64,000 nt of DNA, from assembly GCF_003590095.1 (NCBI RefSeq), contig NC_039480.1, positions 4,007,328-4,071,327 on the forward strand, written 5' to 3'. This DNA is from Trichoplusia ni (lineage: Eukaryota > Arthropoda > Insecta > Lepidoptera > Noctuidae). The stretch's first letter is position 1; every line of letters starts with the position of its first letter. A program made the position numbers and the translations under genes. Shown piece after piece: positions 10,815-22,800 of the stretch. The notes beneath the pieces were generated by a model, which was given only the letters and a program-made list of their open reading frames with translations, was not told where the DNA came from and ran no database searches.

Positions 10815-11640
10815 GGCCAAGTGCAAATCTGACAAGTCGTAATGAAAAAAACGAATTTGCAACAAAACTTGTCAAGCCATCAGATCATGACCTTCCCAAT
10901 CGTTGCTAAGCAACGAGATGTTTATGTTCATTATTTGTTGTCATAGCAACAACCGAAAGACATAGTGCGAAATTTTACGTAACATTCACATTTTATGAGA
11001 TACTGTTGACAGAGCGACAACGGAAAGACAGACCGAAATAAGAGCGAGGGATTCCGCGATATCTACAAAAACTTAAAAAAAAATCCTGCCCTACAAAGTA
11101 GATCAGGCACATATTTATATGGAATAATCTTTACTCGTCTTGTATGTAGAATATATACATACATAATTACAAGCAGAGGTTATCTAATTATATTGAACTT
11201 GTAACAGATTGTATTTACATAATAAACTAAATGATTAATTGTGTTGGTAACACTATCGTGCGCAGAATTAGCACACAAAAAAATGCTTAAGTTGCTGTAT
11301 GTACCTACATAACATGTAACTTTTCTTTTCTCTCTAACTTTTATGGGAAATCATAAAATTGCTTCTCCCGCTTTGGGTTGAGCAGAAGGGAGCATCAGAC
11401 TGTTACCGACTAAACCTACCCATGTTCCTTCCTTTGCTTTTGTGTACAAAGGCCATCCTTGTTATTGACTTGTTTGAAAAACCCTGCTAGACCAGCAGGC
11501 ATTCGTTCTAATGGGCCCCTAAGCCCAGATCAGAGCCAATGATGCCTCGCCCTTGAAGGCCTGCATGTAAAATGAGGACACCATCCGGCACAGCCCTGGT
11601 CGTGCTGAGACGGTGAGCTACCAATCACTCATCTAACATC
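10815..11640. repeat. cluster of decayed retroelement fragments
   Basis: 10815-11090 opens with 'accggccaagtgcaaatctg' and belongs with the ccgtacccaaagggt family. 11370-11640 carries 'gggagcatcagactgttacc' and 'gactaaacc', words that recur in the elements near 33085, 42650, 45850 and 48120. No intact ORF. Confidence 0.5.
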
Positions 11641-11654
11641 TCGGTGCCTTTATA

Positions 11655-11855
11655 TTAAGAGTGACAGAGATGGATTCAACAAATCACTATCGTAACGAAA
11701 GTCAGGATTAATTTAATATGGCAGTTTTCTTCAATATTCCCTGCATTTTTTCTTTCATAACAATGTTCTTTTGACATACATAACAAAAAAGAATTTGCGA
11801 CATCGGTCCAGCCGTTCAGGCATGATGCCGTGACCAAGTAGAGATTTATTTATAT
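11655..11855. repeat. second copy of the 3330-3590 repeat
   Basis: Shares 'gatggattcaacaaatcact', the T-rich block and 'catgatgccgtgaccaagta' with the 3330-3590 element, in the same order. Confidence 0.55.
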
Positions 11856-13255
11856 ATATAAGTACATATAGATAGATTGCTTACATGAATACTCATTTAA
11901 CATAGTCGTACCATAACTTGTTTTTCCTCATAAACCAGACTCATGGCCTCTGAGGAAAACAATAATATACTATTTTACACTTTGATTTGCCACTTAATGG
12001 GGGCTTAAAAAGTTGTATTACATAAATAATATCAAATTAGCAACATTATTAGGAGGAAAATGGCTCTAAGACTGCTCTGACAAAACAGTGAAGAAAAGCA
12101 TTGTGAGAAAACCTGGATTTCATGCACTAGTTCGGTGATCAATGCTCAAACCTTCCTTAATCGAGAAAAGGCAAATGTATATAATATATAGGCTGAGATT
12201 ATGTATAAATATTTTGATTTTTAACAGGCTATGACCTCACAGATGCTGTTAAAATCTATAAATAACTCTGCATAAACAAAATACAGTTTTTTTATTACCA
12301 TAAATCTGTTTTGCTAACATGTTTACATGTCACAAGCTAAAGAGAACACATTTGAAAGTAAAAATACATCCGGTGATCTGAAAATAGTGTTACATGAACG
12401 AACTTTTTACTGAATTGTTGTTGAACAACCTTTGTTCATGAGACTTGAGAGTTTTTCGAACTCCCTGTGACATAAAGATTATATTCATAAAGGCAGTTAT
12501 AGTTAGCAAAAAAACTAAGATGAAGCCAGCATCAATGATCAATATTTCCTTTTTTTATGGTACTTATAATAGCAATAGCAAATATGATGTGACCTTTTTA
12601 ACAAATAAATAAACTAATGCTTTGACTAGTGGTCTATTAGCTTATGTAATTAATGTGTATAGACATGAGTTTTATTTTAATTGAAAATAAGGTTTGAAAT
12701 AAAAACAAAAGCCTACTTAAATGGAAGATGGTTAATAGACATTTAGTCATTTTATGTGATGTTCGGACAGTTATCAATATTATCTTTTTGAACGGAAATA
12801 TTATCTATATAAATCGTCTAAAGCCATTATGAGTAAGTTTTGACTTATCATAACATCATAATGTATACGTAATAGAACACTAAGACAGCAGGATATTCGC
12901 ATTTATAAAATATCTAAGATAACAACAGTGCACTTAACAGGTGCGTCTTTACGTCAAAAATGGCAAGTAATTGTGTAGAAAACATTGATAATATGGTCGA
13001 TAAATCAATTTTTACAAGTTACACGTGAACTCTACCTATATTTGATGAGTTTAACAGTATATTTCACGCCGTACTAGCAAAAAACGCCTTTCACTCAGAA
13101 CCGCCAAAATTACGTTCGCTCGCCTCTCTTGGTAACGAGTCTATGCCTTCGTTTTCTTTTTTTTTGCACAGCTAGCTACATACAACCAGAGGATATTCTC
13201 GTCAACCATTTACATTGCAAATAAAAAGTGAAGGCCTATTTATGTGGGGCACTCA
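11856..13255. other. stretch without a recognised gene
   Basis: AT-rich. A fragment at about 12085-12185 matches LINE 3' ends (gagaaaacctggatttcatg ... gtgatcaatgctcaaacctt), as at 61420-61510. Nothing else was recognised. Confidence 0.5.
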
Positions 13256-13257
13256 CC

Positions 13258-13470
13258 TCTGTACGCCAAGAAAAAAATCCAGCAAACAATTAATGCACAC
13301 AGTTTTTGTTTTTCACAACACACAAATCCAATATGGCACTTGTTAGCACGGTAATCACCGATAATATCGACCACGATATTCCCAGAATTATTTTGTTTTC
13401 ATTACATACGTTTTTCGCGAGTATCACATGACGTACACTGCGCACGAGTGCGAATGATGTGATGAACCAT
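13258..13470 (-). promoter_or_regulatory. candidate TATA-less promoter and non-coding first exon
   Basis: On the minus strand, a locally CpG-rich segment (including gtgcgcagtgtacgtcatgt at about 13430) is followed by an open, non-AT-rich stretch that ends in a strong donor, gtacagag/gtgagtg, at about 13257. The frame leading into the donor encodes a hydrophobic run, but it has no in-frame ATG before a stop, so if real it is 5' UTR. The transcript would continue leftwards, but no matching acceptor or coding exon was identified there. Confidence 0.25.
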
Positions 13471-15130
13471 AATACCTACCTGATTGGTGTTGCCAGTTTT
13501 GTAAGTGGAGTCTCCGTAATGCAGCTGTTTTTCCCATTTTGTATTTATTTCGTTCGTAAAAAATGTAAAAATAAATAGTAGGCAGTAAGTTTTATTAAAA
13601 TATTTAGCTCGTTTTTAATCAAAACATTTTCTTTCTATGTATCCATAAAGCTTGGTTAAAATATCTCACGTATCCGGCAAAAGGAAGCTCAGGATCGAAA
13701 CATTTTTAAACGGTAAAACATATCCACGCTACCGCCACGTGCCTCCATGTTATCAGAGAGCATAATACAAAACACTCAAATTCGCTAACCATCCTCCTCC
13801 TAAGTGCATGATAAGTTCAAAGGACCCAAAGTCGGTCTGGAAATGAGATGGTTTATTTTATTATGGAAGGAATATTTGTCTACGAAAGAGATGACTTTGC
13901 TCAGTACCTGACTTATTTAAAAAAGGTCGAGTTTCATTTCAGTTTCCTCATTCATTAGTAAAAAGACTAAAAAGTAAAACTGTTATTCTGAAAAAGTTCG
14001 TCAACCAGACTTTCTTTGAAACATTCTGATTAAAATTAATGGTAGAGTTGTCTGGCTGAGAGCCCATTTTTAAGTATATAAATCGGTGTCTCGTATAATT
14101 TGTTGGAATGTAAAAATAATGTGTGACAGTGACACAATGATCTTTGCAATTTGCTAATAGATTTGGCCGCAATTTTAACCGACTTCAGAAAGGTTCTCAA
14201 ATCGTTAGTGCGTAATTTGTTTTTCTCGTTACCTCAAAATTTTGCTGATGAATCGAATTTGTTTATTCTTATTTTATTTAAGGTCAGATATTTGACGTTA
14301 AATAAAATAATTTGGTTGGTTCCATAAAAAATTACATCGAGTTTGGCTGAGTAGTTTTTATTTGACGTTGTCGGTTGTTTATTTTTGACTTTTTGTTGCT
14401 AAAATATGTTTAGTATAAAAAAAAATTGTTATTGTGCTTTTTACTTCCATACGTTTTGATGACGTCAGCTCTTAAAAAGACTTAATATTTAACTATTATC
14501 CTTTGAAATACTGTTTGCATTAAATAAATTCACATCTGTCAAATCAATTTAAAAATTAAACTTCGTTCTAACCTCCACTAATCACCAGTTCTCCCACATT
14601 TACAAAACAATTAATTACTTGGCAACACAAACCACTTACGTACCTGTTATTGAAATAGTCGTGCGTCATCGACACGAAAGAGATAGCTATAGTTTTGATA
14701 ACCGTAGTTAGACGGAGACAGAAGATTTGCGATAAATGCTGTCTTGTATAGATTATTATGTTTATATAGCAAAACTGTACTATATTGTCGATTTTCTTTT
14801 ATAACTTGACGTTTTATATTTATCAGGAGATAAATAGATAACGCTTTTTTATCGTATACAGTAAATAGATTCGTTGATCCTGGATTAAAACTCGAATAGT
14901 AAACAAATACGGAGTAAAACGGGCAAATTGTCATAACAAACGACCTTGCGTGTTTTATGCGTTTATGTCAATTACTGGTCTGAAGTAGCCAAACTAGAAA
15001 TCAATTACAGAGCTTAATATAGTGAAACTTAGTTTATTTCCAATGATTATAGGTAAATACGAATAGAGTCATTTCAATCATCAGTGTCGTTCATTCATCG
15101 GCCATTGTAAATAGAAGAATTGAAGATCAG
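13471..15130. other. stretch without a recognised gene
   Basis: AT-rich sequence. Short ORFs on the minus strand (13948-14172, 14647-14934) have no signal, domain or codon character that would support a gene. Confidence 0.5.
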
Positions 15131-15254
15131 CTGGCTCTTTTGCTGGTTAGCTTTATTATTATTAAGTCAAATCACGATCCCAGAAGGATTCCAGGGAACT
15201 TTGCTGACGTAGTTAGCTTCTATCTTTTTTTAACGACTCCCGCATTAAGGAATT

Positions 15255-15400
15255 TTATACTTGTGACGCGGGGGTTTCACAAACATTCAACTCACATGCA
15301 CAAAGACAACCAGACTCAGGAAAAGCATTCGTTTATCACACAAACGCTTGTGGCAACCCCAAGCGGGGTTCGATCCCCGCCTAAAACCGTCTGGGTATCT
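15255..15400 (-). repeat. tRNA-derived SINE ('GATAGCCGAGTGGT' family), minus copy
   Basis: Reads in reverse from a tagtttctttttaaga-type tail to gggatcgaaccccgc, the reverse of the B box. The 117-codon ORF at 15140-15493 runs across it and is a repeat artefact. Confidence 0.65.
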
Positions 15401-15654
15401 CGATGTAAGTTAGTTTTTCTTAAAATGCTGGATTCGAGAAATTATGCAATATTTGTAGCTATTTTAAAAGTATGTTATTGTACGCAGCTATAAACCGGTT
15501 CTCACAATAAAAGCATAGATTCTGCTTGCGGGTTTTTTTGCAAGACCATAGTTATTTAATTTACATAAATCTTTAGAATAATGAATTTATGATTTATGTG
15601 AGTCTACATTTTGTCATCGATTAAGATATATGTGTGAACAACTCGTTAAGAAAT

Positions 15655-15985
15655 TCGGCCAAGTGCGAGTCGAAATCATCGGTTTAGCCTTTTCCCAACT
15701 ATGTTGGGGTCGGCTTCCAGACTAACCGGACTCACCTCAAGTACCAGTGTTTTACAAGAAGTAACTGCCTATCTGACCTCCTCAACCCAGTTACCTGGAC
15801 AACACGATACCCCTTAGTTAGACTGGTTGTCAGACTTTCCAGCTTCTGACTACCTATAACGACTGTCAAAGAAGTGTAAATAACAACCCAGACGCACAAT
15901 TTAACGTGCCTTCCGAAACTCGGATTAAATCGTTATGATATAAATGCCCACCTATACACGGACCGACCGTGTCAAGCGTAACTTG
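15655..15985 (-). repeat. 5S-rRNA-like SINE, minus copy
   Basis: Preceded by a short 'ggccaagtgcgagtcg' retroelement stub. The SINE runs from 'ttttcccaactatgttgggg' to 'gtcaagcgtaacttgtg', including the reversed 5S-like head. The copy is nearly full length. Confidence 0.75.
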
Positions 15986-16199
15986 TGCAAATGTAACTTA
16001 GCCATAAGCTCCTCAATATGGTTACCATAAAATACGTACTTATAAACTTCACCGAGGGTTTTCCCGAACAAACTTGCTTTGGGTCGAACACCATATTAAA
16101 TACTATAACTGTACCTATGTATACATTATAATTGATTCTCAAGTCTGTGCATCTTAGATACGTCATTAAGTACGATTTTCCCGCCCTATTAAATGTAGG

Positions 16200-16305
16200 T
16201 AATGACATTACGTTTCGACAAGTGACGTGACTTTGACTTGTCAGTTCAATACATTTGAGTGATTCGTCAGCGTTAGCGCGAGGAGTAATGCAACTTGTCA
16301 GTCAG
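16200..16305. repeat. short 'CGACAAGTGACGTGACTTTGAC' repeat
   Basis: Third copy of the 410-560 family. It starts directly at 'gacattacgtttcgacaagtg'. Confidence 0.7.
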
Positions 16306-16901
16306 TCCCAGGTTATTCTCCGTCTATCGCTTTACGATATTTATGAAGACATTTAGAACAAAAACGACAAAACTCTAACGTTTGCTTCTAACAAGACTTG
16401 TACGGTAGGTAATACGTTTATCTGGTTATATGTGCATGTGGCTTGAATGTTCATGAAAGCCTCGCGACACAAGGATTTAGGTACTTAGAGCGGGAGTCTG
16501 TTTTTTTTTAAAGTTAAGACAGACAAAACGGGCAGCTCTGGTTCTGTTTTAAAATTTTGATTAATTACAAAGATCATCATTGGTCGAATCGAGGTCGAGT
16601 AGCGATTCAGCTATTAGTATTGTTACCTGTCGATCGAACTTAGTTACAACTTGTGCTACTGCACAAATTAGAATAAGACTATCTTAGTATCGAAATCGAT
16701 TAAACACAATTGTCGCGGGAATAAGCCTGCTATTTCATTTAACTAACATAGACAAACTTTTTTTGTCTCAAATAAGCTCTCGCCTTGGTCATATTTGTAC
16801 ACAGCCGAGGTCATCAAGTTTAAAAAATAAATGAGTAGCGCTAAAGCTGTCTTTAAACCTGTTTCTAGGTCTTACCTTGTTTTTCTTGTTACTCAATACG
16901 A

Positions 16902-16937
16902 AATTCAATTAACACATATATTTGTGTTAATTGAATT
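16902..16937. repeat. perfect 15-bp AT-rich palindrome
   Basis: Arms AATTCAATTAACACA and the exact reverse complement flank a six-base spacer (TATATT). There is no gene nearby and no transposon ends were recognised. Confidence 0.85.
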
Positions 16938-17652
16938 ACGCATCTACTTGTGTCAGATACTTGACCAAACGTAGCTTGGGTTATAGTAATAATCATGAAT
17001 AATATAAAAAACAAATGCATAAGAGACAAAAAAAAAATTACCTTCTTCTTGTCGCCTACCGATTCACCAAATACTCCTATTCCATAGTATATTTTTATGA
17101 TGGCTGAAGAAAAGTCCCTGCGATTAAGAAACCTGAAAACAGTATCAGTAACCAGGTATTTAAATAAACTTAAAAAAAACTTTGCGGTAAGATAAAAAAA
17201 ACGCTTCATATTTAATCGCCGAAATCAGTATATATTTTGCCGCCGTATTGGCGACTTAAATTGTAATATTGATTGCAAGCAGTTTTATAATATTCCTCCA
17301 TGACGTCACATGCCCCTTTTATTCATCAAGGCTTACTGCACTTAAGCCTTCCAAATATAATTGTCAGCTTCTCGACGTCTAAAACTGGTCTCAAAAGGCT
17401 AGACGCCAAAACACTCAACAATAGATGGAAAATTTTCATTTGTCAAACGAATTTTGGCGGCAAACAATTGACTATTCGTAATAAAATTGCTTTTCGTAAT
17501 TCATTTTTATTTTAACGATATTTTCATTAAATTTAATAGTTTTGGTGTGAAGTAAAAGTGAATTTTGTGTTTTGGGTAACATTTAAGCGCTCGTTATTTA
17601 AAATGAGTGCATATTTAGTGCTCAGCGTCTCTTGTGAGTGTTTATAATAGTT

Positions 17653-17895
17653 TTGACGACCTCCGTGGTCGAGTGGCGCACGCACCGGTTTCAAGGTGTC
17701 GCTAGCTCTGAGGTCCCGGGTTCGATCCCCGGTCGGGTCAATGTAAAAATTCACATTTCTACATTGTCTCGGGTCTGGGTGTTTGTGGTACCTTCGTTGT
17801 ATCTGAATTTCATAACACAAGTGCTTTAGCAACTTACTTTGGGTTCAGAACAATGTATGTGATGTTGTCCGCATTTATTTATTTATTTATTTATT
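17653..17895 (+). repeat. tRNA-derived SINE with (ATTT)n tail
   Basis: Full-length copy of the family at 7550-7790: an A-box-like gtggtcgagtggcgc, a B box gggttcgatcccc, the conserved body, then an 'atttatttatttattt' tail. The intact boxes and tail mark it as one of the better-preserved copies. Confidence 0.85.
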
Positions 17896-18097
17896 TATTT
17901 GTGAAAAAATTATCTTGAAGACAGTGCATATTGTTTGATTTCCAGCAATTGCAATTTAAATAGGTACGTTGCAACGAATTTGAGTATTACCTATATTATC
18001 TTATAATATAGATTTTAGTAGTTGTCCCGCGGATCCACTTGAATGGCGGTATTTTTTCGTTTATAATACAAGGTAAGTTGTATTGGAGTATTAACTA

Positions 18098-18437
18098 AGG
18101 GCGTGGACCCATGTCTACGGTGCGGCTCCGTTTGCCGTGCAACGGTACGGCACCGCCGCCGCGCCGCCGGCAGGCGGCGGCGGCGTCGTGTACCGGCTTT
18201 ACCCAATATTTTCTTTGATTTTGTTTTTTCTTCATTTGTCGTCGTCTTAAAAGCAACAGGAGCAGGATACGTCTTTCGCGGTCCATATCAAGCCAAAACT
18301 AATTTTGGTATACGTGCTGTGTGGGTACGCGCCGGTACACGACGCCGTGGTGCGGCACGGCGTCGTGCCATCCGCCGGCGGCGGTGCAGCCATGCCGTAC
18401 CGTTGCACGGCAAACGGTAGACATGGGTCCACGCCCT
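18098..18437. mobile_element. GC-rich MITE with long terminal inverted repeats
   Basis: 340 bp beginning AGGGCGTGGACCCATGTCTAC and ending in its reverse complement. After a 10-bp insertion in the left arm the inverted match continues for about 20 bp (CGTTTGCCGTGCAACGGTAC). The interior holds further inverted GC-rich words (ccgccggcggcgg). It stands out sharply from AT-rich flanks. I could not see a clear target-site duplication. The short ORFs on both strands here reflect the GC-rich palindrome, not genes. Confidence 0.8.
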
Positions 18438-18599
18438 ATGTCATTACCAAATAATATGGCTTCCGAATCGTAGAAGAATTTCGAGAATTAGTTCGGTACA
18501 TCCATATATCACCGTCTACAACGGTACAATAGGGTTTTTTTTATGATTCTAATATCTTAAACTTTGATCTGAGATACTTTATTGATATAATTTAATAGA

Positions 18600-18760
18600 A
18601 TATTCTACAACTTTTACGCAACGCCATCTAGTTTCAAACTACGAAAAGCTATTAGTACTGGACAACTTACTCATAAACTTACATTTTTCTAATACAGACA
18701 TAAACAAGCCTACATAAATAAAATATGATAATGCTCATCAAACAAATCTTGTCCCGATAG
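18600..18760 (-). repeat. tRNA-derived SINE ('GGTCTAGTGGTTAG' family), truncated
   Basis: Matches, reversed, the body of the SINE at 38285-38530: caacgccatctagtttcaaa, 'gtactggacaac', and 'gctcatcaaacaaatcttgt'. The tRNA-like head is missing. Confidence 0.6.
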
Positions 18761-19810
18761 GTAATTGAAGCAATTAGCAATTTAAAAAAAAACTGACTAA
18801 AAGGTAATGTTTCACTATTTTTATCTTCTAACGCCATCTAGTGGCTGTTAAAAATAAACGGAAAACTTTTTTAAAGTTACTTCATATGTAAGTCACAAGA
18901 TGGCACTGTGTTAAGTTTTAAGCGAAACTCCAAAGATTTCTTACGGGAGAAGAATTGAGTTGCGAGTCTAGTTTTTAAAAGACTTTTAAAAAGTAGGACA
19001 CGTACTCAATTCCTCTTTTATGACCCGATTTAGATGATATTTTTTTTGTTGGAAAGATGATTCAAAGGCGGCCCATGGTAAGGAAGTCATGGTTTGATGA
19101 TGGTAGACCAGAGAAATTGAGAATAACTTTCAATAATCGTAAATGCGACTAGTAGTCGTAAGGGTTTTCATTATTTTTTGTATGGGGTTTTGCGCAAAAC
19201 TTGCCTCAGAATTTCATTTGTTCAAAAAAATACACCATTACAAAAGTCTTAAAACTTACATTGTTATTTATTTATGGAGTTTACTATTACGTTATCGTAA
19301 TTTGTTTATATTATAAGGGATAAGCGGGTTCTCTGGCTGAGTACAGCGGGACAGATAGCGTGAATGCATAACTGTCCGGCTTTAAGCTGCGTATGGTCAC
19401 TTAAGACATCAATCAATCAATAAATTTTGTAAGTTCTAAACTACGTCGTCAGTAAAAGTAAGGTTAAATAAAAGAAAAAAAAATATGATTTCATAATTCA
19501 AATATATTCAGAATAACATTGCTTAACATGAGTACTAAGTTTTTTTTGTCCCAATAAAATCAGGGGTTTTTATTTGCATGCTTATAATATACAAAACATA
19601 AAACATCAATATGACTGCGTTTCGTTCGTTTCGTTAAGTGTACCTCACAACATCGCATCTCATTAGCGTAGTTTCGAACATAAGTACAGGAATGATACTC
19701 AACTTCGAAAAGTGACATGACTTTGACATGTCAATTTAATACATTAGGGCGATTCGGTAAGCGTTCGGAGAAATGTGATGTCGACAGGCCTTCTATGATG
19801 GTACTATTGT
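18761..19810. other. 3' flank of the silk-like gene
   Basis: AT-rich. A tttatt (AATAAA on the minus strand) at 19569-19574 could serve as poly(A) signal for the gene ending at 19811. A decayed copy of the 'gacaagtgacgtgac' repeat lies at 19700-19785 and would be in its 3' UTR. No other gene was recognised. Confidence 0.4.
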
Positions 19811-22800
19811 TTAGTTATAGTTGTTTAAGGGAAATCCGAAAAGTTGGCGGATGTATCTTGGGAAGTACTGGAAATCTTCTGGGCAGAAGCAAATTGCTCC
19901 GTTGCAAGGCCTTCTCGGGAAGATTGGACGTCTGCGTCTTGATATAAGACGACGTCTTGACGGGTAACCATATGCGTTTCTTATGTATTCCACGTCTCCA
20001 TCATAATCTGACCACAATCCTGTTATGTCGTCCGGGGTGATATCATCCGATAAGTCTTCAACAATCGGACGTATTCCTTGTGATGCTACACTGGTGCTTG
20101 AGCCGCTTGCTACCGCACTGCTGCCCGTTGGGGCCTGGTTTATTCCACCAGTAGCACCAGAGGAAGATATGGCAGATGAGGATCCTTGGTTACCTGATGT
20201 AGTAGCGGTTCCCGTTGCCGATCCAGTTGCTAACGCGGTTGCACCCCGTGGGCCCTGGCTCACTAATGCATTAGAACCCGAAGTAGATGTTGTTGTTGTG
20301 GTTCCTCTGTTGCCTGATGAAGTAGCGGTTCCAGTGGCAGAGCCCGCTGCTACCGCGCTTGGGCCTGCGGGGCCTTGGTTGACTGCGCCAGTAGCAGCAG
20401 AGGTTGTTGTTACGGTTGAGGATCCTCTGTTTCCTGTTGAGGTAGCTGTTCCTGTGGCAGAGCCCGTTGCTACCGCGCTTGGGCCTGCGGGGCTTTGGTT
20501 GACTGCGCTATTAGCAACAGAGGTTGTAGTTACAGTTGAGGATCCTCTGTTTCCAGTTGAGGTAGCAGTTCCCGTGGCGGAGCCCGTTGCAACCGCGCTT
20601 GGGCCTGCGGGGCCTTGGTTGACTGCGCCAGTAGCAGCAGAGGTTGTAGTTACAGTTGAGGTTCCTCTGTTTCCTGTTGAGGTGGCAGTTCCCGTGGCGG
20701 AGCCCGCTGCTACCGCGCTTGGGCCTGCGGGGCCTTGGTTGACTACGCCAGTAGCAGCAGAGGTTGTAGTTACAGTTGAGGATCCTCTGTTTCCTGTTGA
20801 GGTAGCTGTTCCTGTGGCAGAGCCCGTTGCTACCGCGCTTGGGCCTGCGGGGCTTTGGTTGACTGCGCTATTAGCAACAGAGGTTGTAGTTACAGTTGAG
20901 GATCCTCTGTTTCCAGTTGAGGTAGCAGTTCCCGTGGCGGAGCCCGTTGCAACCGCGCTTGGGCCTGCGGGGCCTTGGTTGACTGCGCCAGTAGCAGCAG
21001 AGGTTGTAGTTACAGTTGAGGTTCCTCTGTTTCCTGTTGAGGTGGCAGTTCCCGTGGCGGAGCCCGCTGCTACCGCGCTTGGGCCTGCGGGGCCTTGGTT
21101 GACTACGCCAGTAGCAGCAGAGGTTGTAGTTACAGTTGAGGTTCCTCTGTTTCCTGTTGAGGTGGCAGTTCCCGTGGCAGAACCCGCAGCTACCGTGCTT
21201 GGGCCTGCGGGGCCTTGGTTAACTGCACCAGTAGCAGCAGAGGTTGTAGTTACGGTTGAGGTTCCTCTGTTTCCTGTTGAGGTGGCAGTTCCCGTGGCGG
21301 AGCCCGCTGCTACCACGCTTGGGCCTGCGGGGCCTTGGTTGACTGCGCCAGTAGCAGCAGAGGTTGTAGTTACAGTTGAGGTTCCTCTGTTTCCTGTTGA
21401 GGTGGCAGTTCCCGTGGCAGAACCCGCTGCTACCGTGCTTGGGCCTGCGGGGCCTTGGTTAACTGCACCAGTAGCAGCAGAGGTTGTAGTTACGGTTGAG
21501 GTTCCTCTGTTTCCTGTTGAGGTAGCAGTTCCTGTGGCGGAGCCCGCTGCTACCGTGCTTGGGCCTGCGGGGCCTTGGTTGACTGCGCTATTAGCAACAG
21601 AGGTTGTGGTTACAGTTGAGGATCCTCTGTTTCCTGTTGAGGTAGCAGTTCCCGTCGCGGAGCCTGATGCTACTGAAGCCGGGCCTATGGGGCCCTGGTT
21701 GACAACGGTATTGGCGTTAGAATAGGTAAAGGAATTAGCAACCGGGGTTGTCGGTGCTGGTATGACGGTGATAGTACGGTATGCTGGGCCTGTTGAAGCA
21801 GAGCTGAAGCCCGACGCTCCTGCGTTGGATCCTGATGGGCTATTGTTGGCGAAGGCATTAGAATAAGAAGACGACCTTGTAGATCCTTGATTTACTACAG
21901 CGGGTACTGGCTGTGGTAAGTATGTAATAGTTTGGTACGTTGGGCTTGTGGAAGTAGCGGTGCCCGTGGTGGAGCCCGTTGCTACCGCGCTTGTGCCCGC
22001 GGGGCCCTGGTTGACTGCGCCAGGAGCAGCAGAGGTTGTAGTTACAGTTGAGGTTCCTCTGTTTCCTGTTGAGGTAGCTGTTCCTGTGGCAGAGCCCGTT
22101 GCTACCGCGCTTGGGCCTGCGGGGCCTTGGTTGACTGCGCTATTAGCAACAGAGGTTGTAGTTACAGTTGAGGATCCTCTGTTTCCAGTTGAGGTAGCAG
22201 TTCCCGTGGCGGAGCCCGTTGCAACCGCGCTTGGGCCTGCGGGGCCTTGGTTGACTGCGCTATTAGCAGCAGAGGTTGTAGTTACAGTTGAGGTTCCTCT
22301 GTTTCCTGTTGAGGTAGCGGTTCCCGTGGCGGAGCCCGATGCTACCGTGGCTGGGCCTGTGGCGCCCTGGTTGACAACGGTATTGGTGTTAGAATAGGTG
22401 TAAGAACTAACAACTGGGGTTGTCGGTGCTGGTATGACGGTGATAGTATGGTATGCTGGGCCTGTGGAAGCAGAGCTGAAGCCCGACGCTCCTGCGTTGG
22501 ATCCTGATGGGCTATTGTTGGCGAAGGCATTAGAATAAGAAGACGACCTTGTAGATCCTTGATTTACTACAGCGGGTACTGGCTGCGGTAAGAATGAAAT
22601 AGTTTGGTACGTTGGGCTTGTGGAAGTAGCGGTGCCCGTGGTGGAGCCCGTTGCTACCGCGCTTGAGCCCGCGGGGCCCTGGTTGACTGCGCCAGTAGCA
22701 GTAGAGGTTGTTGTTACGGTTGAGGTTCCTCTGTTTCCTGTTGAGGTAGCAGTTCCCGTGGCGGAGCCCGTTGCTATCGCGCTTGGGCCTGCGGGGCCTT

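Noticed and set aside
15140..15493. 117-codon plus ORF
   Set aside because: Crosses a reversed tRNA-derived SINE; no coding character outside it.
17653..17740. Possible tRNA gene (A and B boxes present)
   Set aside because: The acceptor stem does not close properly and the sequence continues into a conserved SINE body with a tail, repeated at 7550 and 50190.
18015..18432. Short GC-rich ORFs on both strands
   Set aside because: Produced by the inverted repeats of the GC-rich MITE.
20025..21725. 566-codon plus-strand ORF rich in Val/Pro/Ala
   Set aside because: It is the exact antisense of the repeat exon of the silk-like gene, which has splice signals, a signal peptide and unique ends on the other strand.
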